Assembly: GCA_009602725.1 (NCBI GenBank)
Contig: WELB01000067.1
Location: 134,940 to 194,939, forward strand
Length of the DNA: 60,000 nt
Origin: Spirogloea muscicola
Lineage: Eukaryota > Streptophyta > Zygnematophyceae > Spirogloeales > Spirogloeaceae
Direction: 5' to 3'
This document shows positions 11,414-21,938 of the stretch, one piece after another; the stretch's first letter is position 1, and each line of letters starts with the position of its first letter. Below the pieces are notes generated by a model. The model did no database searches and was not told the DNA's origin. It saw nothing but the letters and a program-made list of their open reading frames with translations. Made by a program: the position numbers and the translations under genes.

Positions 11414-12430
11414 CGTACAAGCTTGCGGCTGACCTGTTCGCTTTGCTGCTGTCAAATTTTGTGTTCATCATACTGGTGTTGGCAATCATTTGCAGGCCTG
11501 CACCCACAATTACGCTGACAAAGTCGACTTGGCCCATCCTTGGGGCTGACATGCGCCATTTGTTTGTGCATGATGGAGGACTTCTACCTGACCACCTGGC
11601 AGCGGGCCTCACCTCCCAAACATGGCACATCGGAGCAGGTCAAGCATCGCCAATCACTCCCCTCCTTCCTCATAGTGCAGCATGTGGGCCAGCTTCACCG
11701 TGACGTGCGCCACAATCGTAAGTGAGATACGAAGAGGGGTGGGTAAGGAGGGCCTTGATGACCGGGAGGCAATATGGCAGGTGCAATATCTTTAAATGGA
11801 GTACTATGAGCCAAACAGGCGCTGTTGGGACAGAAGGCAACTAGCAGGCGCTCGATCGCACAGGTCTGCTGCAGGCAGGAGTCTAAGCGTACTTTAAAGG
11901 CCGACTGCTTCTTCTTGAGCATTCACCATGTACTGCCATGTACTGCCTTCACACAGCGTTCTGCACAAGGTGGCCAACAAGTGACCACCCCTTCGAGTAG
12001 GGTACGCCTGCAGCAGGCAAAAGTTGGGGTTGCCTAATACCGCCTAACAAAGTGGGTGCCCGCCACCATGCCAGATACCGCCTGCTCCAAAGTGTGTGGC
12101 AGGCCATGCGAACAATTACTGTGACAGTTTAGATGGAAGTGGCCACCTGGGCCCAGCTGCAGAAATAGGAAGGAAGGAGAACAGAAACCTCTCAATCATA
12201 TCTGATCAAATACTGATTCTAGGTAAGATCACTTGAACCTCCAAGAGAGTCGTCACCACAATTTCATGTATCAGCGGAAGCAGCTGTTGAAGGTCACCTA
12301 AGCACCATGTATTAAGCTCTAAGCAAGTCACACGCCGCTGCAAGACGAAAACAACCGTAGATCTATGTTGTAGCAATCAAGAGATGAAGAGAGGGAGGAT
12401 CTCAGAACAGGCAAGATGTATGCTTTGAGA
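11414..12430. other. Unassigned stretch
   Basis: Several frames of 60-145 codons occur on both strands (for example 11,269-11,703 +), but none shows family motifs, splice logic or matching codon bias. I see no supported gene. Confidence 0.4.
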
Positions 12431-12431
12431 T

Positions 12432-12662
12432 TTATGCAGCCGGTGTTTCTTTGTGCAATCCTGACAAGTACTTCTTGCAGTCTTGCAACACACTGAAGCC
12501 TACTGGCTTAGCAGATCTAGACATCATGTTCGAGCCTGTAACAAGCTCTTCGTCAGGCTCTGGATCTCCGACATTCTTAGACAGGAGGCATAGCTCTAGC
12601 ATCTCGGTTCTGCAAGACGCTAATACAATTGTCATTTCCGTCTCTGTCAATGTAGTGAACTC
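12432..12662 (-). pseudogene. Possible 3' exon of an unknown gene
   Basis: The - strand frame from about 12,662 to a TAA at 12,432 encodes about 76 residues of balanced composition (includes EMLELCLLSKNVGDPEPDEE). It is cut on its 5' side, where the sequence changes to a GC-rich block at about 12,663-13,040 leading into a retroelement tail. No family is recognised. It may be the end of a gene broken by insertion. Confidence 0.25.
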
Positions 12663-12778
12663 GCCCCTACACACGCAGTTAGGGAGGTCGTCCTTGTTAA
12701 GTTCGGTTGTGGGGGGTTTGGGGACCAACCCACTACACGGCAAAGCACTAGCGCACAGCGCAGCGGAAGACAGGCCCT

Positions 12779-13245
12779 GTGGCGCCGCCGTCCGGCGGTG
12801 ACTCCACCTCCTGGGCGCGAGCCAGCAACTGGCCCTTTACGGGCGCAGCCACGGACTCCCCGCAGCGAGCCCCGCAGCAGGCTGCGGCGGCGGCTGCGGC
12901 GGCGAGCAGCGGCAAGGCTGCTCCTGGGCTTCACGGGTCCGACCTCCTTGTCGGGTCTCGGCCCAAGGCTCGTAGTGCTTCCCCGTGCCACCCCCCCTTT
13001 AGGGGCGTGAGCGGGTCGGCCCAAGGCCCGCCTTGCGGCAGGCCAAAGAAGAAAGAGCTCGCCCATTGAGGATAGGGGCAGGAACAGCCAGCCCAAAAAA
13101 GTATGGACAAAGTACGAGAAGGGAGCCAGGGGAAGCGCTAAGGAAAACAAGCATAAGAAGAAACAAAGCAATTACGAATGACTCAGTAACCCCTGCTGAG
13201 CAGCCGCAGATCAGAGATGCTAGGGTCCTGGAAGTGGGTCCCAAA
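12779..13245 (-). mobile_element. LINE tail with adjoining GC-rich block
   Basis: 13,046-13,245 is a - strand LINE 3' end: hairpin near 13,070-13,100, then the 3' UTR and a protein end at about 13,185. The 12,779-13,040 block is very GC-rich, with Ala and Arg frames on both strands, and I cannot assign it. Confidence 0.5.
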
Positions 13246-14250
13246 GGTCCTCCCTTGAACGGGTGGATCCTGGCGAGGGTGTTTTAGCACGGGCGGGGCC
13301 CGCCTCTGGGCGGGGCACCTGCCCGGCAAGCCAGCCCGACGCCTGGCGGGCCACTTGTCCCAAATGGCCGGTCATGTAATGCCAACCGAGCCATGTGGCT
13401 TGACCAAACGGCTGGTTCATTACAGTCAAAGTCTGCAAGTCACTCTTCAAACATGAATGACATATGTTACAGCAATGTGGTTGCGCCGACTATCATCCTG
13501 TTGTCAAGGCGACCGGCCATTGCTTGGTTCACTCGTTTGGAGAAGGGCTCATGCGAAAGTTGTGACGCTCAAACAGTGGCACAATCATTACTACACGCGT
13601 GAGGGTCACCCATCGGTAGATGAACTCAAGCAAGCTAGGCAGCTTCCAAAGGCGTTAGCCGTGCTTCCACCCAAACTTGCAACCCATCATATAGGACCAT
13701 GCCTCTGCGTTGAGCGCTCGCGTCTTTCTATTTTTCGGACGCCTATACAACTGGGAGCCAACTTGACATGGAGCTTGCTCATTGGCCAAAATGAGCTGAA
13801 GAAAAGCTTCAGGCTTCCAGCAATCATAAGACATTGAGATCAAGGTGAGCACGAAATAGGCATTGGACGCCTTAGAGTCATACAATATGCAGAGCTGCAG
13901 AATTGCATGCTGGCAAAATCCATAGAGGAGCGTGCCCGACGTGGGCGTGGGGGAGCTGCAGGCCGATCAGCCATGCAGGCCACCGACAACCTACCCCCCC
14001 TCCCCGCCACGTGGCGCGTCCCTGCCGCCCGTCCTCGTCAGCCCACGATCTCCGCCACCGCCGCCGCCGGCCGCCGCCGCCGCCGCCGCCGCCAACGCCG
14101 CCCCCGCCGTCGANGGCGCTGCGCCTCGGCGCCGCCGCGTTGGAGCAGCGGGCTGAGGAGAAGCGGCGGCGGCGCCGAGGCGCGGCGCGCCTGCGGAGGG
14201 GGCTCTGGCTCTCTCAGCCGGCGAGCAGGCGGCGGCGCGCGGTGGCTGGC
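13246..14250. other. Unassigned stretch with CCG repeat
   Basis: A 126-codon + strand frame (13,457-13,837) has no recognised motif and is not called. A CCG microsatellite at about 14,056-14,112 is followed by an N at 14,114. It directly precedes the small gene and may lie in its promoter or 5' UTR. Confidence 0.4.
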
Positions 14251-14254
14251 AGCC

Positions 14255-14888
14255 ATGACCAGCGGCGCGCTCGCGCGAGCCGTGGTGAGAGCGCGGCAGC
14301 TGGCGCACGCGGAGGCGCTCAGGGCCCAGCAGGCGCTGGCGGTGCAGGCCGCGCCGCTGCTCCGGCACGGCAGCCGCCGGCTGGCGCGCCTCCACAAGCT
14401 CGTCCAGGCCAACTTCCAGGTATGCATAGAACTTGGCATGGGGGCCGCGCGATGTTGTGGTTTCATCGACAGAGGTGCTGCCCGTCCTGCATTGCTTGCA
14501 TTGTATAAGTGCGGAGTATACTCGATGCTGGGCTCGCTCTGCAGTTACCGTGCATAGTGGTCTTGCCAAAGGTAGGCCATGGTGAACCGCGGCATCGTGC
14601 AATTCCTCGTCGCAAGCGCAGCTGTATTTGCTCGACTACACCCGCAACTATTTCAGTCAAGCATGCTAACGAGCATCAAGCAAGTAGCTAGCCACTTATC
14701 AGCTTTGACTGTAAGCACTGTACAAATTGACAATCGGCTATTGGCAAGACGACCAGGCTGACACAGCAACTTGCTTCATGCTTGTGTAGAAGGAGACGTC
14801 AGCTTCTGGACAGCCCCTGAAGCAGACTAAGAAAGAGAAGCAGCAAGCGCAGCGCCAGATCTGGGAAGAGGCCGCACAACTCGCATAG
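14255..14888 (+). CDS. Small two-exon gene, unknown basic/coiled protein
   Basis: Exon 1 is 14,255-14,419 (ATG, 55 codons, donor CAG/GTATGC). Exon 2 is 14,790-14,888 (acceptor TGTGTAG, 32 codons, TAG). Phase 0 joins them into 87 residues. The N-terminal half is Ala/Arg/Leu-rich with a helical, amphipathic look; the C-terminal half is Lys/Gln-rich (KKEKQQAQRQIWEEAAQ). A 27-bp in-phase cassette inside the intron (about 14,544-14,570, between CTGCAG and GTAGGC) could be an extra microexon of nine residues. TGTAA at 15,020 could serve as poly(A) signal. I recognise no family; a small organelle-targeted protein is possible but only a guess. Confidence 0.5.
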
Positions 14889-15019
14889 TCACCTCTTAAA
14901 GCCCTTTTCATCTCCTTCAGAGCAATGGTGGACAAGCTAGCCTGCTGGTCAGATGATCCATATTGTTCAAGATTGTGTGATCGTAACATCGACCGAGAAG
15001 CTCAACATATCTTGCAGGA

Positions 15020-15024
15020 TGTAA
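15020..15024 (+). promoter_or_regulatory. Polyadenylation signal TGTAA
   Basis: It lies 132 nt past the stop of the small two-exon gene, in an AT-richer stretch. Confidence 0.35.
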
Positions 15025-15830
15025 ATATAGGATGAGGATGTCAAGTGGAGGCAATTGAGCAATACCCCTTTCAGAGATGCAAAATAGGTGGTGACATTGC
15101 AGCGATCCATTGGATGCCTTATGCTCTTGGCAATGTGCATCTGTGCATACCTGTCTTTACCTTAATGTGTCTGACGCTCTTCTTGGAAGGCTCCATCAGT
15201 ACTACAGGCTCCATAGATGGCACGTTGAGATAAGCTCGGCACGCTGATGCTTTTATGATGCCGACGTAATGCAAATATGACGCTGCTCAGTGTAGCAGTT
15301 TAAGGACAGCTGTGCCGCTCTCCTTAGAAGGTGATGCCTCAAAGCACGTACTTTGAAATGACAGGTACCCGTCTTCAGCTGTAGCTTGGTTGCAGTTCAC
15401 TCCTCTCGGACAACATATGCTTAAAATAGTTGTGCCTATGATAACGTGAAAGCCATGAAAGCTGTTGCTAAAGAAATGTAGAGCCATAAATACCATCTGA
15501 AATGGTGAAAGGAGCTTCAACGTATCCCATAGCTTGGAAGGCTGTCAAGATGATGGCTAAAACAATGGTCACAAGAGGCTCAACAAGATGCAAGCGCAAC
15601 ACCACATGCTAATCTACTGTCGTCCACAGATTGCCTTGATGCTTGATTCTTATTGACGACTTGTTGACTGTCCAAGAAAGACCTTGCCTCGGGCTACTTA
15701 TCTATGTCGTCCACAGATTGCCTTCTTGCGTGGACGTTTTAGACGACGATTTTCAGGAAATACCTGGCCGTGGAGTGCCAGGCCGCCAATATACGTCAGC
15801 GGCCTAAAGGCAGTCGAAGGCTTGTTAACG
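15025..15830. other. Intergenic, no gene seen
   Basis: Short frames on both strands only. A 20-base phrase (TGTCGTCCACAGATTGCCTT) occurs twice, near 15,619 and 15,705. Confidence 0.4.
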
Positions 15831-15834
15831 GCGT

Positions 15835-16130
15835 GGTGGGTCGCCCATCGGTGAGGCGTTTTCATTGCGGCAGCTCCGGCTGGAAACGTCACGGTGGAGG
15901 CCACGTCTGCGGCGCGTCACGTGTCCCCTGCTCGGGCCCACCCCCGCGGCCGCTAGGAGGATGGGTGACGAGGGAGGTGGGAAGTGGCTTAACAAGGCCA
16001 TCATTATGAATCGGGTATTATTCCTCAGATGAACCTCCAGTGGCCACCTAGGAAGAAAGTGCTCGCCCATAGAAAAAGGGGGCCAGCAAAGCCAGCCCGG
16101 AAAGAATGGACAATGTCGAAAGCCCAAAAA
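15835..16130. mobile_element. Mosaic repeat block with a - strand hairpin tail
   Basis: It contains the block with CCACGTGTCC, GCGGGCCGCT, GGGAGTGGCTT and GGCCATCAT that recurs at about 22.8, 25.7, 35.2, 36.1, 37.6, 47.1 and 49.8 kb, usually just upstream of a Harbinger accessory gene. A hairpin tail variant (GGCTGGCTTTGCTGGCCCCC on -) ends it at about 16,050-16,110. Confidence 0.5.
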
Positions 16131-16237
16131 AACACACAGCTAGGCACCTAGGTCGCTGTGTGCTTTAGCGCTTTTCCGGCGCCTTCGTACTTGTTTCACT
16201 CTTTATCCTGGGCTGGCCGACTACAGCCATCTCTACC

Positions 16238-16408
16238 TAGCCTCTCTGATTTGCGGCTGCTTAGCAGGGGTTACTGAGTAATTTGTAGCTGCTTTCTTTC
16301 TTTGTGTGCTTTGGTTTCTTAGCGCTTCCTCTGGCTTCCTCTGGCCCCCTTCTCGTTCTTTGTTCATTCTTTTTTGGGCTGGCTTGTCCAGCCCCTATCC
16401 TCAATGAG
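16238..16408 (+). mobile_element. LINE 3' end fragment
   Basis: It has a conserved protein end with stop (SLSDLRLLSRGY type, frame partly lost), a pyrimidine-rich 3' UTR, then hairpin GGGCTGGCTTGTCCAGCCCC near 16,377-16,396. Confidence 0.6.
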
Positions 16409-16511
16409 CCATCGCCCCTCACTGGACGAGTCTCTCTCTCATTCAGCTTCACAGTAGGACCTGTCTAAGCTTATGGGGTCGGTTGGGGAGGTTTGTATGA
16501 CGATACACAGG

Positions 16512-17182
16512 ATATAGAGAAAGAGCTCGCCCATTGAGGATAGGGGCTGGAACAGCCAGCCCGAAAAAGAATGGACAAAGTACGAGAAGAAAGTGCTCGC
16601 CCATTGAGAATAGGGGCTGGAATAACCAGCCCGAAAAAGAATGAACAGAGTACGAGAAGGGGGCCAGGGGAAGCGCTAAGTAACAGAAACAAAGCTGCTA
16701 CGAGACACTCAGTAACCCCTGCTAAGCAGCCGCAGATCAGAGATGCTGGGCTCCTGGAAGTGGGTCCCCTGGCCAGAGCCAGAGGCAGCAGCGAGGGCTC
16801 TGCCGGCACGAAGGTGCAGCGCCCGGGCCATGGACCTCTGCAGCGAGACGGCCAGGCGCATTCGATACACTTGCGCCAGCGACCCGGCTGCAGGGAAGTC
16901 AACCGGCTCCCCATGGAAGCGCCGGGCGATGGTGTGGCGGGCGAGCTGGGTGAGCAGCTCGAGCCACCGAGCGCCCAGCGCCCCATGTGTGTCGATGGCC
17001 AACGGGAAGAACTCGTCTTCCCGCGGATGATCCGCGTACTTCAGCTCTTTGGCCCGAGCAGCGCAGGCGACCGCATACCCAGCCGTGGTGGCACATTTGG
17101 CTGGGTGTGAGCGGTCATAGGCATCAGTAGTCACCACGTCCAGGAGAAGACGTGGCCCGCCGGCCTGTCGGGTGGCCACCAG
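16512..17182 (-). mobile_element. LINE C-terminal ORF fragment with tails
   Basis: A solitary hairpin tail (16,512-16,573) is followed by a longer copy (16,587-17,182). The ORF end at 16,709-17,179 encodes about 156 residues. It shows LLLDVVTTDAY, later AKELKYADHPREDEFFPLAIDTHGALG-type sequence, and the end SLQRSMARALHLRAGRAL...LLSRGY. This order (D-V, then K-Y, then F-PLAI-D-T-G) matches the region after the reverse transcriptase in many algal and oomycete non-LTR elements, probably a restriction-like endonuclease fold (family knowledge; fold inferred). The reverse transcriptase itself is missing. Confidence 0.6.
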
Positions 17183-17640
17183 AGAAGGGAGCCAGGGGAA
17201 GCGCTAAGAAAAACAAGCACAAGAAGAAACAAAGCAGCTACGAATGACTCAGTAATTCCTGCTGAGCAGCCGCAGATCAGAGATGCTAGGGTCCTTGAAG
17301 TGGGTCCCCTGGACAGAGCCAGAGGCAGCCGCTAGGGCTCTTCCGGCACGAAGGTGCAGCGCACGGGCCATGGACCTCTGCAGCGAGTCGGCCAAGCGCA
17401 TGCGATACACTTGCGCCAGCGACCCGGCTGCAGGAAATTCTACCGGCTCACCATGGAAGCGACGGGCGATTGCGTGGCGGGCGAGCTGGTTAAGTAGCTC
17501 AAGCCACCGAGCGCCCAGGGCCCCATGGATGTCAATTGCCAACGGGAAGAACTCGTCTTCCGGCGGATGGTCGGCGTACTTGATCTCTTTTGCCCGAGCG
17601 GCGCAGGCGACCGCGATATAACGGGTACACAAGTCCCACG
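17183..17640 (-). mobile_element. Second, nearly identical LINE fragment head to tail
   Basis: A repeat of the preceding fragment without its hairpin. The same C-terminal ORF is readable through about 17,640. Both copies are truncated at nearly the same 5' point, so this is either a local duplication or two insertions from a similar template. Confidence 0.6.
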
Positions 17641-17957
17641 GCCTGTCGCACGGCCGTCGCACGGTCGCACATCCGTCGCACGGTCCGCCGCACGGTCCGT
17701 CTGCACCGTCCGTCCATAAAGAATGCATGTATTAAGAGATATCCATAGGTATAAGGTAATATTTTGAGAAAAATTATATAAAGTATGGAAGTATAGAGGA
17801 TTATAAGCTTACGCCACTAAACCGACTCGGTTTGCCAGAATTTGATAACATTACATAGGATATAAGGTACTGGAGGATAAACTTAGACAGACTTTACTGT
17901 ATAGGATATAAGCTCCTGGAGGATAAGCTTAGAAAGGTTTTACTGTATATTCAATTG
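17641..17957. repeat. GTCGCACGG repeats and AT-rich 46-bp tandem pair
   Basis: 17,641-17,715 has several imperfect copies of CCGTCGCACGG. 17,716-17,957 is AT-rich, unlike its surroundings. It includes two 46-bp direct copies (17,855-17,900 and 17,901-17,946), each starting ATAGGATATAAG and ending TTTTACTGT or CTTTACTGT. No coding frame is seen. Confidence 0.6.
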
Positions 17958-19020
17958 GCCACTCAGGCCCGTCCGTCACTCATCAAAATAACACTCTATT
18001 CTCCTCAGCAGCCGAAATTCTTCTTTAAAAAGTCTCTCTCTTCAGAAGCCCGAGGTCGCCTCCGCTCCTCCCGGATCGCCGCCGCCGCCGACGCGGCCGC
18101 CGCCGCCGCCGCCGCCGCGGCGAGAGGCTATCGGGTGTCGGACGCGAGCAAGAAGAAGGCGGTCGCCAAGAAGGCGTAGGCCGCCGCGAAGCTGCACAAA
18201 GAAGCCGCCGCCGCCGCCGCAGTCGTAGGTGGAGGCGGCCATGGTGTCGGACGCAAGCAAGAAGAAGGCGGCCGCCAAGAAGGCGGCGCCCGCCAAGAAG
18301 CTGCACAAGAGGCCGAAGCTGGCGGCGATGCCGGCCAAGGTCGGCTCCGCCAACGGCAGCAGCTCCAACCTGGAGGGCCCTCGGAAGAGGGGCACGAGCG
18401 ACGAGGCGGCATCGACTTATCGCATCAGAGCGACGGATCTCTGGGACAAAATCGACTTATATCGGGGATGTCGGGGCACCACAGCAGATAATGACAGCGC
18501 CGGCAGCTCTGCCGATCTTCCGGGCATGGCGCCCAAAGAGGAGGCCTCGACAGGTCAGGGGAAGAGGAAGGCCGACGCACAGGCGAATCAAGAGGAGGCG
18601 CTATTGCCTCGAATTGTAGAACTTCTAGAGCAACAGCAAGCGGATATCCGGGACATTAAGTCCCTGCTCAGCAGGCCGATTGAGAAGCTGTGATAAGGGC
18701 CGGCAGGAATCTCTCTAATTGCAAGAGGTCGTGTACAAATACTTCTTAGACTGTCTATCAATCTGCCTCTTTCCAAATTGTCCGCAAGATTCCGAGATTC
18801 TGCTTAGCAGGATGATCAATAAGCTGGAATAGGGGCCGCCAGGGCTCTGACCGGCAACGGCTATGTACAAATTTCTTGACAAACAGTCAAATCGATTTGA
18901 CCTCTTCAAGTATCGTCGCAGTCCATGCTATCGTCACAGTCCGACGAGTCCATCAGCATGTCTTGCTGTGCATAAAGGAAATTTTTTTTGTGTGGTTGAT
19001 ACAAACTAAGGTCAAAATGG
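17958..19020 (+). mobile_element. Harbinger-derived element, accessory ORF broken
   Basis: A CCG run (18,070-18,118) leads into two Lys/Ala-rich blocks (SDASKKKA.AKKA...KLH, at about 18,140 and 18,250). The frame to 18,693 follows: PKLAAMPAK, SSSNLEGPRKRGTSDEAAST, an acidic/Ser linker and a Leu/Gln-rich coiled coil ending SLLSRPIEKL-stop. A TAG at about 18,176 ends the first block here where other copies have TCG. The downstream stretch to 19,020 is shared with the 27-kb copy, but no transposase remains. Confidence 0.6.
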
Positions 19021-19490
19021 CCAAGTACAGGGGCAAGCACGTCTAGTGACGTACATCACACACTACAAGTTGACCCGCTCAGTACCCATGGTTCAATACA
19101 TGAAGGTCGCTAATCGATGCCTGAATTTCAGATGGCAGATCCAAGCCCTTCTTTCACCAACTAGAGCTCGCCCAGCTTGGTGGTCCAATGCCGCTCGCTC
19201 GTTATCTCAGGTCTTCAGTATGCGTCTTTCCAGCGATCCATGCCCACGCCTTGCACCTGCATGCCGGCCGTGCTCTCGCTGCAGCCTCTGGCTTTCGTCA
19301 GGGGCATTGCTTTCCGGCTGGCTAGTCTTTCGAATTTGCGGCTCCTCACTCGTAATTGTTGAGTGTTCATCCTCCTCAAGTACCGAGACAGCGCTCTGGG
19401 CCCCTTCGAACATTGTCAAGTCTTTTCGGGCTGGCTTTCCACAACCCTTGCCCCCTTTGGGAGAGCAAGTTCTCACTTTCTGTTGAAAAG
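19021..19490 (+). mobile_element. LINE 3' region with protein end and type-C hairpin
   Basis: After GCCAAGTACAGGGGCAAGCA comes a frame reading RWQIQALL...ARPAWWSNAARS, then the QRSMP...AGRAL region with a one-base shift. It ends LSNLRLLTRNC and a stop near 19,362. The 3' UTR carries hairpin GGGCTGGCTTTCCACAACCC near 19,428. Confidence 0.6.
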
Positions 19491-19539
19491 CATGAGCCTG
19501 AGCACGCCGCAAACAGGCCGACACTCGACGTCGCAAGAG

Positions 19540-19640
19540 AGAAAGGAATGTGCTCGCCCACAGAGGGTAGGGGCTGAAAAAGGCCAGCCCAAAAAGAAGG
19601 ACAAGGTCCAAAGAGCCAAAAGGTGCCCTGGGCAACCAAA
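19540..19640 (-). mobile_element. Solitary LINE hairpin tail
   Basis: On - it reads GGGCTGGCCTTTTTCAGCCC and then TACCCTCTGTGGGCGAGC, matching the tails near 38,650, 48,180 and 58,275. Confidence 0.6.
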
Positions 19641-19649
19641 TAAATCACA

Positions 19650-20124
19650 CAGCTAAACAGGAGACGACAGCTTCTCAATCAGCCTGCTGAGCAGGGACTT
19701 AATGTCCCGCAAATCCGCTTGCTGTTGCTCTACGAGTCCTACTCGGTCAATAGTCGAGTCAGTAGCGCCTCCAGCCGATTCAGCTGTGTTTCGGCCTTCG
19801 TCTTCCGCTGACTTGTCGAAGCCTCCTGTCTGGGCGCCATGCCCGGAAGATCGGCAGAGCAGCCGGCGCTGTCAAGATGTGCTGAAGTGCCCTGACATCC
19901 CCGATATGAGTCGATGATGTCGAAGACCTCGGCTGCACTGCCGCGAGGGTTGATGCTGCCTCGCCGCTAGTGCCCCTCTTTCTATTCTCCTCCTTGTAGG
20001 ATTCGTCGAGGAGCTTGTACTTGGCTAGGCAGGCTAGAATGTCCTTGTCGAAGCTCGGATGCTTCTCGACAATGGTTGCGAAAACTCGATCCCACTCAGC
20101 AAGCGCTTGGCCTGAAGGAGACAA
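19650..20124 (-). pseudogene. Harbinger accessory protein, Myb-type, frameshifted
   Basis: On - it begins after a CCTTCAG acceptor with GQALAEWDRVFATIVEKHPS, the second half of the Myb/SANT-like region of the intact gene at 21,075. It continues through GTSGEAASTL and, in another frame, ends in the coiled coil IKSLLSRLIEKL-stop at 19,652. The first exon is absent. Confidence 0.55.
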
Positions 20125-20149
20125 GAGGCGGTGAGTGCTTCAGTGACAC

Positions 20150-20580
20150 CAGTTGTCGCGGAAGACCGTCCCGCAACGATGGCGCAACAGTGCAGGCGCA
20201 TACGGAATACCTGGGCGAGCGAACCGGCGGCGTTGAAGCCGGGCATCGCCGGGCTACGAGTGAGGAGCCTCAAATCCGACAGACTAGCTGCCGGAAAAAT
20301 TGTTGAAAGGAATACATTGTGTCCTGCCTATTAACCGTTGATACTGTCTAACCGTCCCACTTGATGATCGGGGTATGGAGTGTGTATGAAGAGATGGAGG
20401 GCCTGTGTGGCCAAGTACAAGTAAGAAATAACTGACATAGCGCTTTAGGCCCCTCCGTCATTTGGCCCCTTCGAGCCTTTGTCAAATTCTTTTCGGGCTG
20501 GCTTTTTCACAGCCCTTGCCCCCATTGGGAGTGCCACTTGCCCCCATTGGGAGAGCCACTTCTTCTTCTTTCAACAGAGA
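20150..20580. mobile_element. Scrambled LINE and tail fragments
   Basis: - strand pieces at 20,160-20,300 read PAASLSDLRLLTR followed by AAGSLAQVFRMRL. That is the reverse of their order in intact ORFs, so this is a mosaic. A + strand hairpin tail (GGGCTGGCTTTTTCACAGCCC) sits near 20,498. Confidence 0.5.
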
Positions 20581-20584
20581 GAAG

Positions 20585-21074
20585 GCGCGCGGTGCTCATG
20601 AAATGAATTGAAAAGGAGGCCAATACTAGCCTTACAAATCAACAGGTCCAACCCCCCCCCCCCGCCGTCCACCCCTCCTTTGGAGAGTTTTGCCTTTGAA
20701 CCCCAAGGAGGCTGACCGGCCTGCCCGAAAAGGCACAGCTGGCACCCCACAGCCCCCCAACTCCCCTCCTCGTCGGCAGACCCGGGGGAGCTTGACCAGC
20801 CCCCCGTTCGCCCCCCGCCTCCCTCCTCTCCCTCTCTTCTCTTTAATATCAGCAGCCGCAGTTTCTTTCTCCCTCTCTGCGTGAACAATGAATTGGCTCC
20901 AATCGGCCTCCCTTTCATTCCATACGCACCGCGCCCTCTCCCTCTCCTGATCAGGAGCGAGGTGGCGCGCCTTCCCGCCCCCCTCCCGGCAGCTCTGGCC
21001 TGCAGCGCTGTCATAGCGCCCGCCTGATTGCCAAGGCCGCGCAGTCGGCGGGACAGCTGCAGCTGGTGGCTGCC
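20585..21074 (+). mobile_element. Harbinger 5' flank with type-B blocks
   Basis: Two type-B LINE tail blocks (20,580-20,640 on -, 20,880-20,945 on +) flank a C-rich stretch. The block AGCGAGGTGGCGCGCC through GCGCTGTCATAG (20,951-21,014) is the 5' leader of the accessory gene; it reappears in the deletion derivative at 41,190. The ORFs here are low-complexity shadows. Confidence 0.5.
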
Positions 21075-21938
21075 ATGGCAGCAGCTGGCATGCCGGGCGC
21101 AGGCAGCTCGTCCTCGCCGCCGATGGCAGCGCCGCCATCGCCAACAGCGCCAGCTGGCGGGGGCACTCCGGCGCGCGGTGGTATGGAGCGCATCCCCGAC
21201 CTCAACTTGGATGTCCCGGAGCAGCCAGTGGACAGTGGTGAAGGCGCAGGCAGCAGCCCAGCCGACGGTGGCGGGGCCATCTGGAGACATGAGTGGGAGG
21301 TCGCCCTTGTACAAGCTAAAGGAGCCGCTGATGTGGCCAAGAAGATCGGCGTGGTCAAGCGAGGTGAGCACCTGTCCGCACTGTTGCGTAATCGTTGCGG
21401 GACGGTCATCCGTGACAACTGGTGTCACTGATTCACTCACCGCCTCTTGTCTCCTTCAGGCCACCCGGTTGCTGAGTGGTTTCGAGTTGTCGCAACGATT
21501 GTCGAGATGCATCCAAGCTTCGACAAGAGCATCCAAGCCTGCCTAACCAAGTACATGCTCCTCGAAGAAATCCACAAGGAGGAGAAGAGGATGAGGCGCA
21601 TTCACGGCGAGGCAGCATCAACTCTTCACGGCAGTGCGGCCGAGCTGTTCAACATCATCGACTCATATCGGGGATATCAGGGCAATACAGCACATGTTGA
21701 CATCGGCGGCTGCTCTGCCGATCTTCCGAGCATGGCGCCTGCGCCCAGAGAGGAGGCCTCAACAAGTCAGCGGGAGCCGGGGGCCGACGCACAGGCGAAT
21801 CGGCTTGAGGCGCTATTGACTCGCCTTGTAGGACTTTTAGAGCAACAGCAAGCGCTATTGCCTCATCTTGGAGGACTTGTAGAGCAACTGCACGCGTATT
21901 TGCGAGACTTGAGGTCCCTGCACAGCAGGCGTGATTGA
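21075..21938 (+). CDS. Harbinger-type Myb/SANT-like accessory protein, intact
   Basis: Exon 1 is 21,075-21,363 (ATG) and exon 2 is 21,460-21,938 (stop). The CGAG/GTGAGC donor, CCTTCAG acceptor and phase 1 fit, giving 255 residues. The N-terminus is Pro/Ala/Gly-rich with IPDLNLDVPEQP. A putative Myb/SANT-like region follows: WRHEWEVALVQAK...VAKKIGVVKR, then EWFRVVATIVEMHPSFDKSI...KYMLLEEIHKEEKRMRR. A linker and a Leu-rich coiled coil (LLTRLVGLLEQQQALL) complete it. PIF/Harbinger elements usually need such a second protein to bring the transposase to DNA, and the convergent transposase remnant at 22,190 supports this pairing. The Myb assignment comes from spacing of Trp and hydrophobic residues and is an inference. 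Confidence 0.65.

Noticed and set aside
15287-15520. 77-codon - strand hydrophobic frame
   Set aside because: Isolated, with no splice partner or recognisable motif. Not better than chance in this AT-richer stretch.
18040-18412. Long Arg/Ala/Leu-rich frames over CCG runs on both strands
   Set aside because: Any frame through a CCG or CGG run stays open. The same happens at 23.2, 27.2, 36.4, 38.0, 47.5 and 51.9 kb.
20632-21144. 170-codon - strand frame upstream of the Myb-type gene
   Set aside because: Low-complexity Gly/Arg sequence complementary to C-rich flank DNA. It overlaps the intact + strand gene.
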